Position numbers and translations under genes: made by a program. This document shows, in pieces, positions 22,919 through 34,908 of a stretch of DNA of 64,000 nucleotides (within the stretch, counting starts at the first letter, position 1; each line of letters begins with the position of its first letter). Below the pieces are notes generated by a model, which saw only the letters and a list, made by a program, of their open reading frames with translations, searched no databases and was not told the DNA's origin. Origin of the DNA: Phaseolus vulgaris (taxonomy: Eukaryota > Streptophyta > Magnoliopsida > Fabales > Fabaceae); assembly GCF_000499845.2 (NCBI RefSeq), contig NC_023757.2:42635798-42699797 (forward strand). Reading direction: 5' to 3'.

Positions 22919-25900
22919 TTAAATTGTCTTTGGCTTGAGTCGCCTCACCCTGGAATACAGGAAAACACCGGCAAGAGCTATACAAGTGCCTGCGGAGGAA
23001 GAACACATAAGATGTAGGGATATGGTTCAAAAAACTATAAAACACTTGTTCAAATTATTCCAGTTGGAACCAGAAAATAGCAACTTTACCCAGTGCGTTA
23101 ATTGGTGATACTGGAGTTCGGAAGAAGATGACTGAGCTCACGATGACCACAACCCTTTTCACACAATTTCCTACAGAGTGGGTAACAGGTGACACCTTCT
23201 CCAGTATCATATAAGCAACCTGCACAGTGAATTCACAGAAAATTATCCCTACATCATAATACAAGAAAATTACAAGAGAAAAGAACCAAGGAAAAATATA
23301 TAATATGGCTTCAGATAACTTATTTCAAAGTCTAATTAGTTAGTAACGACGTGTAAGTTCTTAATTCTCATACTCATACCTTTACTTTACTTTCTTATGA
23401 TGATCTCAAGATGAACCTAGCTAAGAAGTGCTTCTAATTCCATTAAAATGGTCAGAAGCATATTAAAAGTGGACATGCTGCAGTCCTAGTGTCAAGTTAT
23501 TTTCAACAATGAATGCAACTAGCTCAGTCTAGCATGAATTATACAATTTTTACTTACAGTTTTATAACTTTTTTATTTAACTTTTTACAAGGAACATCAC
23601 TCATTTGCTTAGTTATGAAAAATATTATACAAAAGTTTGGTAAGAAATGGATTTCTCTTCCACCATTCACATGCTCTGCATAAGACTGTCAGAAAACATA
23701 ACACAAAAAACTTACATTATTTATTATTTATACAACACATTCTACAATATGTCATCTCCATTACATCAATCATCTTGTCTCATCTTATCACCCTTTGTCT
23801 CCACATAAAATTGTGTAAATTTACTAAAGAAAAACAGTTTCTGGCGCACAATACCCTCCTCAACTGGAATGACGTAGAATACAAGCATATAAATATCTCA
23901 CAGCATAGAAGTCATTATTATATCTGAACTTCAAAATGAATTCAAATCATCCCCAACAATGAGCAATAGAAATAAAGTTTTGTACAGCATGCATAGATAA
24001 GCAAAAGTTAAATCCATAATTTAAAAAATAATTTCATATCAAAATTTTCTTTTCAATATGTATGATTTACTGATGTTTAAATTTAATGGTCCGGAGATGA
24101 AATATTCAAGAAGAAATAGAAGTAACAACAGTTTTAAATATAAGCTGGGCAACTGTGCATAGAAGAGGGAAAAAAGCTTACTTGCTGATACGCATGGTAA
24201 CATAGTGCAGCAAGAAGAGACCTGATGTACACTTCGTTAACATTTAATCCCTGTCAAGAAAAATGACATGAAGATCGATTACCCTCAACACCATAATATA
24301 TGTCGATTGTTAGAATATTAACAGAAATCCTATCAATCTCAACCATCAAGAATTCAAAACACTCACAGAAGACTGCAGGTAAGTAGGGGTAAATTTAACA
24401 CCCTCCATTAACAAAGTTACAGGTGCTGATATCAAGAAGGACATAACAGTTATTATTGAGAAGAGCGTTATGTTGTCCATAGATTCCTGATAAGAAAAAA
24501 ATGTCTGTTATTTTCTGCTTGTTGAAAAAGATGAAATGTGATGTCAGAAAATGCTTCTCATACTCTGCAAAAAAATAACTACCAACAACAAAACAAATGA
24601 GAAAACTTTGAGACGTGTTCGCAGACCACATTACCTCCGTGTTAACCATGAGCTTTTTGCTAAGAACATTACGAGACTGATTTGTCCAATTGGAAGCCAT
24701 TGCACTCCAAAATCCAGCCCTGTTAAATATTCCAATAAAGAAAATTCCACTTAGTAGAACACAATCACATTTTCCTTTCATATGGCTGCATTTCCTCCCT
24801 TCTCTTACCCTTTGACGGAATCATAGTTCCCAGGTACGTGGTATGTGTACAGGAATGCAATTTGTTAATTTTCACGTTATTATTAAAAGACATCATCCTT
24901 TACAAATAATCGGAAACACAAGACACGGCATGGTTATTGAGAAAATTCGGTAAGAGTATTGATATGAACACTTTCACGTATTATACACTCTATCAACACT
25001 TATTATTTCTTCTTCTTTTTTTCTATCAAGTTTATCACCTCTTAACCCTGTGTTTCTCTTTCTTTCCCTCTCTAGGTGTTAATTAGAGATTGGTGTCCAC
25101 CAATTTTTTTTTCATTTGGTAACTATGGATGGAATAATACACGCATGGTAGAAGAGGTTACCAATTGAAAGAGGCCTCGGTAGCAGATGCTAGCACTACC
25201 CCACCAACAATAGGCACAAGGGAACCAACCACCCATGCAGTAGGATTCTGTCGAAAAACAAATGATAACAAACGGATTAAAGTCACCATAACCAATTCAC
25301 AATTTGCCATACATAAGTGAGTAAAGAAATATAACCAAGAACCAAACCGATCGTCATTCTTGTTTAAAGAAGCAAACATATGAAACAAAAAAGTATGGTG
25401 TTCTAAGTTCTAACCTCTCCAAGGAACATGGCAGAAAGGAGCACTGAAAAAAAAGGCTCCATAGCTTTTATTGTGTGAGTGAAAGACACAGCAACCTTTC
25501 CAAGACTCATGTTAGTAAAAATATTCCCTAAAGTATGAACCAGAGCCAATGGCCATATCGCTGCAAGCTGCAACCCAAGAATTCAATCAAACACAACAAT
25601 ACAGAACAAAAAGAGAGCAAATAGTATGACAAACACTAACAAACCTGGGCGCCACTGAGTTTAGGCCTCTTGTAGAGATTAAAACCCAACATGAAAGCTA
25701 CGAGGAGAGCCCCCATAGCAAACTGAATCGTGCTAACGGTTAAAGGGTAATGGTAAACCTTCAAGACCTGTTTGTTATAGATATTGAAGTAGATGTTGAA
25801 GAGGATCCAAAATCCAAACAGGGAAACCATTTCCAGAATGTTGAGCAGACTGTTGCCTCCAGAGAACTCGGTGGAACTGTTCTCCGGCACGGAGGTTTGT

Positions 25901-26112
25901 CTGGCATGGAGAAAGGGACGAGAAAGAACATGTTTGAAAGAAAAAGGAGAAGATGGTTGACATGGGAATGAAGAGAAAGAGGAAGAGGAAGAGGAAGAGA
26001 AAGAGGAAGAGGAAGTGCAAATGTGCTTGAGTTTGGGAATGGAAGGAGAGAGAGGGATGTGAGGTTTGCGGAGAGAGAGCAAAGGGGAGAAAGAAAGAAG
26101 TGTGCTCTGCAT
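22919..26112 (-). CDS. PPT: Plastid phosphoenolpyruvate/phosphate translocator
   Basis: Eight exons on the minus strand: 25645-26112, 25415-25567, 25162-25247, 24635-24719, 24367-24486, 24182-24250, 23090-23219, 22919-22989. All phases agree; the product is 393 aa. It exchanges PEP for phosphate across the inner plastid envelope, feeding the shikimate pathway and fatty acid synthesis. Residues 1 to about 80 are Ser-rich and basic (a run of Ser/Phe around 36-50), a chloroplast transit peptide. The rest is the triose-phosphate-translocator fold with about 8-10 membrane helices. Family words in order: [112 protein letters not shown]. These match PPT better than the triose-P, glucose-6-P or xylulose-5-P branches. 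I cannot tell PPT1 from PPT2. Confidence 0.92.
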
Positions 26113-27290
26113 TTCGTAGTAGATCGCAAGAACGCAATTCTTTACACAGAGTCACTGTTGGTTCTTTTCTTTCTTCGCTTCAACGCAATGGTTGACCGTG
26201 ACGTGATGGACCAGGTATTTAAGGTTGCATTTCGAGTAATAAAATTAATACAAATAAATATTAAATAAATAATAAATGAATAATGAAATAGTAGTAGTTA
26301 ACAATAGTACCAATGACTGCAGCATGAATCTGGATTCAAATATGGGATATTCCATTCATTCTTATTATATTTTTATTATATTATTATTGCCTTTCTCTTT
26401 CTGTCTTAGTTAGGAGAAACGTTTCAAATTTGGTCCTCAACATATTCATAATCAATTTTCTCATTGTGCACACTGACTCACCACACAAAAAGGCTTCATA
26501 CCAATCAAACATGCTTTATGTTCATGTATTCTTCCACCAATATCTAGTAGGCTGCTTTAACTCCACATAATACAGAGAAGATGAGGTATTCAATCAGGAA
26601 AAAGTTCTTTATAATAAACCAAATTTTATTTTTATAATATTCACAGTTTGAAAACAATAATTTTAATCATTTAAGTATAAAAATTAAGTCAATTAGATGC
26701 AAACTATTGAAATAAATGGTCCATTAATTTTCACTTTCAGAATTCATTATTCATGGGCATAACAACGATACAAGAATAAAAATTATAATTATTTCAGCGC
26801 ATTAAAATAAAAAGAAATATTCAACTATTTAATCATATTAATTTAATTGAAAAAATACGTTTGCTAACAAATTAAATTAAACTAATATGTACATTTAAAA
26901 CTTTTGTTTTTCAAAGGCCTTCTCTGTAAGAAAACTACATTCAATTGAGTTATTTTTATGTATCTGAATATTCCCCATTTCCTTTTTTGGTGTAGCTGTT
27001 GTTCTTCTCCTCTTATGTGGTTTTCATTTTTCCATTTTTTGAGTAGTTGTTTTATTTGTTAAAAACCAAAAAGCTCTTGCTTGTTTAATTGTAAGTAACA
27101 TATTCTTGTTTAAGAACTAGAGCTTACTTTCGAAGAAATTATTTTGAAAATATAGAAAGAGGTTAAACAATGTTAGATAGATATGCTCTTGTTAAAATAT
27201 TATGTTAAGGTATTATTTATTTAAGTGTTTCACCATACCATATTACATCATCACTAATGAAAAATAAACTTCTTACGTTAAATATTTATA

Positions 27291-27292
<2 letters not shown>

Positions 27293-27321
<29 letters not shown>
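27293..27321. repeat. (AT)n microsatellite
   Basis: Uninterrupted AT dinucleotide run of about 14 repeats; likely polymorphic in length. Confidence 0.85.
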
Positions 27322-27326
<5 letters not shown>

Positions 27327-28675
27327 GTTTAACGTAGAAGTAGAAGACATAAATTTATATTAGACAAAATATTTAACATAATTTTACATCAAATTAACAC
27401 CGATCCACATAAATTAACATCAGACTTAAATAGATTTAATATAAATTTTGTACCTTTAAAAAAATTATTGATTTTGATTTAAAACTAAAATTTAAAAATT
27501 TACTATTTGTAATTATATTTTTATATATATATACATAAATATATATATATATATATATGTGTTAAATAAAAATCACAACAATAATAGGCTTCCACCTTGT
27601 CTGTTTTTAGAATTCTTTATGAATAGGTATAGTCTACCTATGTATCGTTTTTGTTAACATATGGGTTTTGGTCTAGTCCCCGTATTTTTGTATTTTTTTT
27701 CTTTCTTTTTTTCTTTTTTTAATAATATTTTTTTTCATGTGATGGTAAATGATTGTTATTACTTAAGGTGTCAGCCTAGCTGAAATCTTAAGTGGCATAG
27801 TGATACCTAATATGAAAGCTTTTATTTAAAAAAATTAAAAATCACAACAATATGCAAAATGACAAAATCATAAAATAAAAAATTATGAAATTGGTATAAG
27901 GAAATATCGCAAAAAAAAAATTAGAAATATATATAAACTAAGTGACTAAAATATAAAAAAAAAAATCTTAAAAATATTAAAAATAATTTTTTTGGTAAAT
28001 AAAAGAATTTTGAAGATTTTGGTGCTTCAAGCATATTTCTCTCCTCATTCTAAACAACTTTCGTTTTCATTGTGTGTTGATCCAAGTTCTCTATAAAAAA
28101 AATTATGAGTGATTGAAATTTTTTTCTTCAAAATTTTATATCTTAAAATATATAACTATATTACTTTATTATCAAATATATAAAAAAAGTTATCGAAAAA
28201 ATTGGTCAAAAAATATTTTTTACCTTTATTAATGATTTTTATAAAATTGGGTGAATAACACACAAAATTCACCAAAAATAATATCACGAATTCAAGATTC
28301 GAAAAATACTTTTGTTATTCTTAAGATTTTGAGTTTCATATAAGGCCTAGTTTTTTTAAAAAAAAAAATATCTTCATCATATCACTTCAGCATGCTCTAG
28401 TATTTTTTTTTTAATAAAACTTGAGTTTTAAATTTAATACCTTTACACACAAAAAAAAAACTTTTACACGTCTTAAATTTGTTGTAATGTACAAGTACAA
28501 CTTAAAAAGAATAACAGTAACATCTTTCATAAAATACACATGTTATTATTTATTTATTTTATTATTAGTTTAAACAATGAACAATATAATTTATCTAATT
28601 TCTTTAGAACAGTAACTTTACACGAGTCAAATTTCACTGTGCAAACAAAAGATTACTCGTGTATTCTGCTTTTTG

Positions 28676-28753
28676 TTTAGGATAACACGGTTTACTAATT
28701 TAATGAGAAAAACGCTTCAATGATAAATTTAGGATAACACGGTTTACTAATTT
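28676..28753. repeat. Short direct duplication
   Basis: A 26-bp word containing ggataacacggtttactaat occurs at 28676 and again at 28728, a 52-bp period with perfect identity between the two words. Confidence 0.8.
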
Positions 28754-29729
28754 GAATAAATTTTTTTAGGAGGAGACATAATTTATTCAGTTTTTCCTTT
28801 ACTAAAAAATTAACTTGTAACTCTCAAGATATTCAGTTAGGAGTGAGTATTAGAAACCATCTTCTTAAATAACTATATGTTTCAACTAGAGACTTTATCA
28901 TGGCATTAGATGTCATTATTTGATCACTTCACCTACCACCAATTACACCTTTAAGTAAGATGTGTTAACAATTTACAAAATTATCACATAATTGAACCAA
29001 CTCTATTACTTTTAACATCCTATTTTTTTTCTCTAATTCAACTTAAAATAGTTTTGTATTTTAAAACTTAACATTAAAGATAATCTACAATCAAATATTT
29101 TAAAAAAAGTATTGTTATGATGATAATCTTGTACCATATTATAACTGTAAAGAAAATTATTTTTTTTCTAAAATGTAAAGTGGGATTAAACAATTTTATT
29201 TTAAAATTACACTCACTACATTTTGTAAATAGTTATTAAAGTAATATTATCCTTTAATCAAATATGTGATATAGGAAAAATTACACTTCAATCAAATAAT
29301 CAACATAAAAACAATCACACTTCAATCAAATAAACATAAAATTTATGCATTTAAAAAAACAAGTAAAATGTAGGAAAACAAATTAGAAAATCTTAAATTA
29401 TTTTAAATGAATATGATAAAAATATCAAACACATGATTACATTCAAGACTAATATAGATTTTTTTTTATATCATACATGGATAGAAAAATTTCATCCATG
29501 AAAACTAAACAAAAACAAAGGATTTGTATATTTGAGGGGAGAAAAACTTGCTTAGGTAAAAAGTCTAATTGGATACAAGTGACCTAAATTTTGTTTTCTT
29601 CTATATAACAACAGTCTATACAAAAAAAATAAATAACTGCAATATAAAAAACATAGAGATAACTAAGAGTTTCGTTAAGTTTGGAGAGATTTATTTTCTT
29701 AACAAAAATTAATAAATTTATTTTACGTT

Positions 29730-29751
29730 ATATATATATATATATATATAT
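29730..29751. repeat. (TA)n microsatellite
   Basis: TA dinucleotide run of about 11 repeats. Confidence 0.8.
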
Positions 29752-31002
29752 TATATGTGATGTTATAATTTAAAATATTTATTATTCAATTATATTAAAC
29801 TTTCTTCATTTATATTTATAAAAATATATCCTTATAATTAAGTAAGGTTAAAGCTTAAATAAATTGTCCAAACAAATTTTGGATCAAATCAAAACAATGT
29901 AAAACCAATCTAGATGAGTCCGTGGTCACATGTACTGCACCTAAATACTTATTGAACTGATTTTCATATATGTAAAAGTATTACTAATTCCTACCGGCAT
30001 TCCGTTACAAAATTTTAATATGATCTAAATTAAGAATATATGATTTTGAATGAAGTCTCAAACTATTTTTTAAAATAAAATTTAATTATACACTTAAGAA
30101 ACTTTATAAACACACTTTACTAACAGTTAAATTTTATTAAAAATAATAAAATTGTGTCACTCACTTTCCATTTATTAAATTCACTCATTTTTTTTATAAT
30201 TTCAATATTTTTTTATGAATAACAAATAATATTATAATATATTAAAAACAACATTGTCAGCACTCCTCCCTCCAAAAATACACCAACCAAATCATAAATT
30301 GATTTTTTTTTTATAAATAGCTTTCATGAAAATAAAATTTGCAGAAATCATAAATTGAATTTATGAAAATGAATATTTATAACTTTTTTTAAATGTAATC
30401 TTTATGTTTACAACAATTTCTTTTGCTGATGAGAAACAATAATATTTTTTTATTTACAACAATTAAAAAATTAATGGAAACAATAACTTTTACCAAAAAA
30501 AAACTTAATTCTTTTATAAGTATTTCTTAAATACTCATAAAATATTTATCAAGAATAGTATCAAATAAAGTATGAATCTTTACTTTTTACTAAATGGCCG
30601 AAAGCCCAAAATCAAATTGTTATTGAATCTGTGACCATCGCATTTTGTATGCGCATATATTCATGTTGCATTTTGATAAAAAATAAATTTTTAATTTTAT
30701 CTTTTAAACAATATATATTTCTAAATAAAAAATATATTTAAAACTGTGTATTTTAAAATGTATTAATATACATTATAAATTCTATATTTTAAAATGTATT
30801 TCCAGATAAAGAAAAACATCGTGAGATGTAATTTCAAATCAAAATACATATATTTAAATGTATATAAATTTTTAAACATCTAAATTATGCAGAGTCTTCT
30901 GAATTATCATATAATTTGAAATAAAATTATTTTATAAATTTGAATAAAAAATATTTTTAACATTTCACTACCTCGTAAGATTACCGCTTCAAATCATGGA
31001 AG

Positions 31003-31402
31003 TGTAAGTTAAAACATGAATGAACGTAAATTGAACACATACAATAATGTGTTCACATATAGATCTTATCATATCATGATTCTCACACAAAACATAAAAG
31101 TGAAGAAGAAATAGGCACTTACCTTTATCTCCTTTATCCCAATCTATCTCTTGCAATTCCGTTCTTGTCTCACACTTTTGTGATGGTTAACAGTGAGACA
31201 ACTATTATTTGCAGAGACAGAACCCTATAGCCTTTAGTACCCAATCTCCATCAGATGTAGGTTTTCATTAGGAATATATATTTCTCACATTAACCAATGG
31301 GTCTTTATTCTATTATTATTATTAAATCATATTTGGGTCCAAAGCCCAAACTTTAAGTCATGTGAGTCACTTTATAGAAATTAATTTACATAATTTCTTA
31401 CA
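31003..31402 (-). repeat. 3' LTR (complete, 400 bp)
   Basis: On the plus strand it starts TGTAAGTT and ends TTTCTTACA, so the ends are TGTAAG/CTTACA inverted repeats. Compared with the other LTR it lacks 38 bp at about 31126, between two short 'ttac.tt' words, which looks like a slip deletion. Confidence 0.85.
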
Positions 31403-31412
31403 TTCTCCCACT
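31403..31412 (-). other. Polypurine tract
   Basis: The minus strand reads AGTGGGAGAA immediately before the 3' LTR, as expected for the plus-strand priming site of a copia element. Confidence 0.7.
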
Positions 31413-31791
31413 TGACTCATATGAGTTATAATACTTTCATGATTTAATAATTACATAAATGCGCATTTAAAAGGCCTTACATAAATTGGTTCTATCATTA
31501 TTCATAATCAAGAATACATAAATAATAAGAGTCATGGCGGTTACATGTCATTTGAATCAACACATTTCCTTCCATGTACTACTATATCATTCTTTCTCCT
31601 TAATATGACTTTATAGTGAGAAATCCATAATAGGTTCAAACATAATGTCATTGTCATCAATAACAACATAATTTGTTTTCCACACCATAATAACATAATT
31701 TGCATGCATATACATAAAGTAGAAAACAACATAAATTTCAGAAACTTTATTTATCAATGAGCTCAGAGTGTCAAATAAGCATTAACAACAT

Positions 31792-34700
31792 TCATAATTC
31801 ACTAGTAAACATAATGCCCATATTTACAACATGACCAGTAAATGTTTTGGGCGGTAACCCTTTTGTTAAAGGGTCAGCAATCATAAGATCAGTGCTAATA
31901 TGTTCTATTGACACTTTATGTTTCTGAACTTCTTCTTTAACGGCAAAGTATTTCAATTCCATATGTTTAGCACCTTTGGAATACTTGTTGTTTTTAGAAA
32001 AGAAGACTGCTGCAGAGTTATCACAATAAATTTTCAGCGGCTTGGCAATACTGTCAACAATTCCAAGTCCTGAAATAAAATTCCGCAACCAATTAGCCTG
32101 AACTGTGGCCTCAAAGCATGCCACAAATTCAGCCTCCATAGTGGACGCAGCGATGACTGACTGCTTCGCACTTTTCCATGAAATCGCTCCTCCGGCTAAA
32201 AGATACACATAACCAAATGTAGACTTTCGTGTATCCACACAGCCAGCAAAATCTGAATCTGTATATCCAATCACCTCAAGATGATCAGATCTTTTATAAG
32301 TAAGCATGTGATCCTTCGTTCCTTGCAAGTATCTTAAAACTTTCTTTGCAGCTTTCCAATGATCCAATCCTGGATTACTCTGGTATCTACCAAGCATACC
32401 AACTGCAAAACTAATATCTGGTCGTGTACAAGTTTGAGCATACATTAAACTCCCAACAATAGATGCATAAGGTATATTCTCCATCTGTTTCCGTTCCAAG
32501 TCATTCTTTGGACATTGCATGAGACTAAATTTGTCTCCTTTCTGTATTGGAACAGGAGATGTCGAACATTTATCCATTCTGAATCTCTCTAAAACTTTAT
32601 TAATATATGTTTTCTGAGACAAACCTAACAGTCCTTGTGATCTGTCACGGAATATTTCAATTCCTATCACATAGTTTGCCTCACCCATATCTTTCATCTC
32701 AAAGTTATTAGAGAGAAACTTCTTAGTCTCACTTAATAGACCAAGATCATTAGTTGCAAGCAAGATATCATCAACATACAGAGTCAAGAATATAAACTTG
32801 CTCCCACTGACCTTCAGATATATACACCGATCAACGATGTTTTCCTTAAACCCAAAGGACAAAATAGTATCATTGAACTTAAGATACCATTGCCTAGAAG
32901 CCTGTTTAAGCCCGTATATTGATTTCTTAAGTTTACACACCATGTGTTCCTTTCCTTTTTCAATAAACCCCACTGGTTGGTCCATATAAACATCCTCTTC
33001 TAAATCCCCATTCAGAAAAGCAGTTTTGACATCCATCTGATGCAACTCAAGATCATAATGAGCTACTAATGCCATGATAATTCTAAAGGAATCTTTCTTA
33101 GAAACAGGTGAAAATGTTTCTTTATAATCAATGCCATCCTTTTGAGTAAAACCTTTGGCAACAAGTCGGGCCTTGTAACGTTCGATATTGCCATGAGAGT
33201 CACGTTTAGTCTTAAAGACCCATTTACACCCGACTCTTTTGCATCCTTCTGGCAATTTTGTAAGGTCCCATACATCATTCTGTGCCATTGATTTAAGCTC
33301 ATCTTTCATGGCATCTAACCACTTATCAGAATTATCATCATTGACGGCGTCTGAAAATGAAACTGGATCATTATCAATACTTAAGTCATTTTCTGACTCT
33401 TGTAGATAAACCACATAATCATTCGAAACAACAGACTTTCTTTCTCTTTGAGATCTTCTTAATACTATTTCTTGTGGTTGTTCTACTACGGGTTCATTGT
33501 TTTCTTCATGATCATTAATTTGTTGTTCTTCTTCATCGTTGAGTGACTCAGCTACATTAGGAACAACAATACTTGAAGTAAAGGTACTAGTTAAAGGAAA
33601 TTGTACTCTAACTTCCTTAATCTCCACATTTTGTGAAGTATTACTCCCACTGGTTTCACCATTTTCAATGAACCGTACATTTCCAGATTCAACAATTCTT
33701 GTGTTATGGGTAGGACAGTAAAACATATACCCTTTTGACTTTGCTGGATAACCAATGAAATATCCACTGATTGTTTTTGCATCCAATTTCTTCTCTTGCG
33801 GATTGTATATTCTGACTTCTGCCTGACATCCCCAAACATGCAGGTGTCTCAAACTGGGTTTCCTTCCTGTCCATAATTCAAAAGGTGTCTTTTGAACTGC
33901 CTTACTAGGAACCCTGTTCAACAGATACATGGCAGTTTTTAAAGCATACATCCACAATGAAACAGGTACAGTTGACTTACTTAACATGCTCCTAACCATA
34001 TCCATTAAGGTTCGATTACGCCTTTCTGAAACACCATTTTGTTGTGGTGTACCTGGCATTGTGTATTGAGCACAAATACCACGTCTCTCAAGGAACTTAG
34101 CAAACGGACCAGGGTGTTGTCCACTTTCATCATACTTTCCATAATATTCACCACCTCTATCTGACCTGACAATTTTCACTTTTCTGTCTAATTGCCTTTC
34201 CACTTCATTTATATAAACTTTCAAGGCATTCACCGCTTGCGATTTTTCATGCAGTAAATAGACATAACCATAACGTGAAAAATCATCAATGAAGGTGATA
34301 AAATACCTTTCTTTATTGAAAGAACTTGCATCAAAAGGTCCACATATATCAGTGTGTATAATTTCAAGAAGCTGAGTACTTCTTGTGGCTCCCTTCTTTG
34401 TGTGCTTTGTTTGTTTGCCTTTAATACAATCCACACATACATTCAGATCAGTAAAATCCAAACTTGGAAGTATTTCATACTTTACCAATCTCTCCATTCT
34501 TTCCTTGGAAATATGTCCCGAACGTTTGTGCCACAAGAAAGCAGAACATTCATTCACCAAACTTCGTTTAGTGCCAACATTATGATGCGAGGTCATAAGA
34601 GTTTCAGCATATAGTTTATCGAGATTCAATCTATATAATCCATCATAAAGAGTACCAGATCCAATAGACTTAAGTCTTGCCGCAATATTAGTCATTTCAA

Positions 34701-34908
34701 TGACATGTTCGTGCATAGTACGAGAACCATCAAATTCCATGGTGGTTAATATACTCATTAATGTCCCAACAAGAGACTTATCAGTAGTTTGGGAGCGCTC
34801 TTCCACAAATTTCATAAATTCTTTTGCACCATCAGTTTTGGAAAGAGCAGACTTAATATTACTTGCTATGCTCATTTGCATAAAGATACAGGAACAATAC
34901 TTGATCAC
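31792..34908 (-). CDS. Copia polyprotein: partial gag fused to integrase, RT and RNase H
   Basis: 1038 codons, uninterrupted. Residues about 13-83 are the C-terminal half of a copia gag (UBN2-like; SALSKTDGAKEFM, LTTMEFDG). At about residue 84 the frame passes straight into the pre-integrase region, so the rest of gag, the CCHC knuckle and the DSG-type aspartic protease are missing, in frame. Integrase: zinc-binding H127, H132, C158, C161; catalytic D187, D250, E295. RT: RYKARLVAKGFTQ, D626 and the YVDD box at 711-714. RNase H: D884 (with D886), E925, D963. All key residues of these three enzymes are present. The gag N-terminus is also absent; an upstream exon in the leader is possible but I could not find one. 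The start codon is uncertain: ATGs at residues 1, 10 and 12 are all possible. Confidence 0.88.
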   Translation of the reverse strand: MIKYCSCIFMQMSIASNIKSALSKTDGAKEFMKFVEERSQTTDKSLVGTLMSILTTMEFDGSRTMHEHVIEMTNIAARLKSIGSGTLYDGLYRLNLDKLYAETLMTSHHNVGTKRSLVNECSAFLWHKRSGHISKERMERLVKYEILPSLDFTDLNVCVDCIKGKQTKHTKKGATRSTQLLEIIHTDICGPFDASSFNKERYFITFIDDFSRYGYVYLLHEKSQAVNALKVYINEVERQLDRKVKIVRSDRGGEYYGKYDESGQHPGPFAKFLERRGICAQYTMPGTPQQNGVSERRNRTLMDMVRSMLSKSTVPVSLWMYALKTAMYLLNRVPSKAVQKTPFELWTGRKPSLRHLHVWGCQAEVRIYNPQEKKLDAKTISGYFIGYPAKSKGYMFYCPTHNTRIVESGNVRFIENGETSGSNTSQNVEIKEVRVQFPLTSTFTSSIVVPNVAESLNDEEEQQINDHEENNEPVVEQPQEIVLRRSQRERKSVVSNDYVVYLQESENDLSIDNDPVSFSDAVNDDNSDKWLDAMKDELKSMAQNDVWDLTKLPEGCKRVGCKWVFKTKRDSHGNIERYKARLVAKGFTQKDGIDYKETFSPVSKKDSFRIIMALVAHYDLELHQMDVKTAFLNGDLEEDVYMDQPVGFIEKGKEHMVCKLKKSIYGLKQASRQWYLKFNDTILSFGFKENIVDRCIYLKVSGSKFIFLTLYVDDILLATNDLGLLSETKKFLSNNFEMKDMGEANYVIGIEIFRDRSQGLLGLSQKTYINKVLERFRMDKCSTSPVPIQKGDKFSLMQCPKNDLERKQMENIPYASIVGSLMYAQTCTRPDISFAVGMLGRYQSNPGLDHWKAAKKVLRYLQGTKDHMLTYKRSDHLEVIGYTDSDFAGCVDTRKSTFGYVYLLAGGAISWKSAKQSVIAASTMEAEFVACFEATVQANWLRNFISGLGIVDSIAKPLKIYCDNSAAVFFSKNNKYSKGAKHMELKYFAVKEEVQKHKVSIEHISTDLMIADPLTKGLPPKTFTGHVVNMGIMFTSEL

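Larger units (their letters stand above)
26113..31002. other. Long AT-rich intergenic region
   Basis: About 4.9 kb with no gene on either strand. It starts with the 5' leader and promoter of the translocator gene. It contains AT microsatellites (about 27293-27321, 27534-27558, 29730-29751), a short direct duplication near 28.7 kb and long A/T runs. Words such as 'ggtctagtccccgta' near 27670 suggest decayed transposon ends, but I cannot define an element. Confidence 0.5.

Noticed and set aside
25761..26155. Overlapping minus-strand frames of 122 and 126 codons
   Set aside because: Out-of-frame shadows of exon 1 of the phosphoenolpyruvate translocator.
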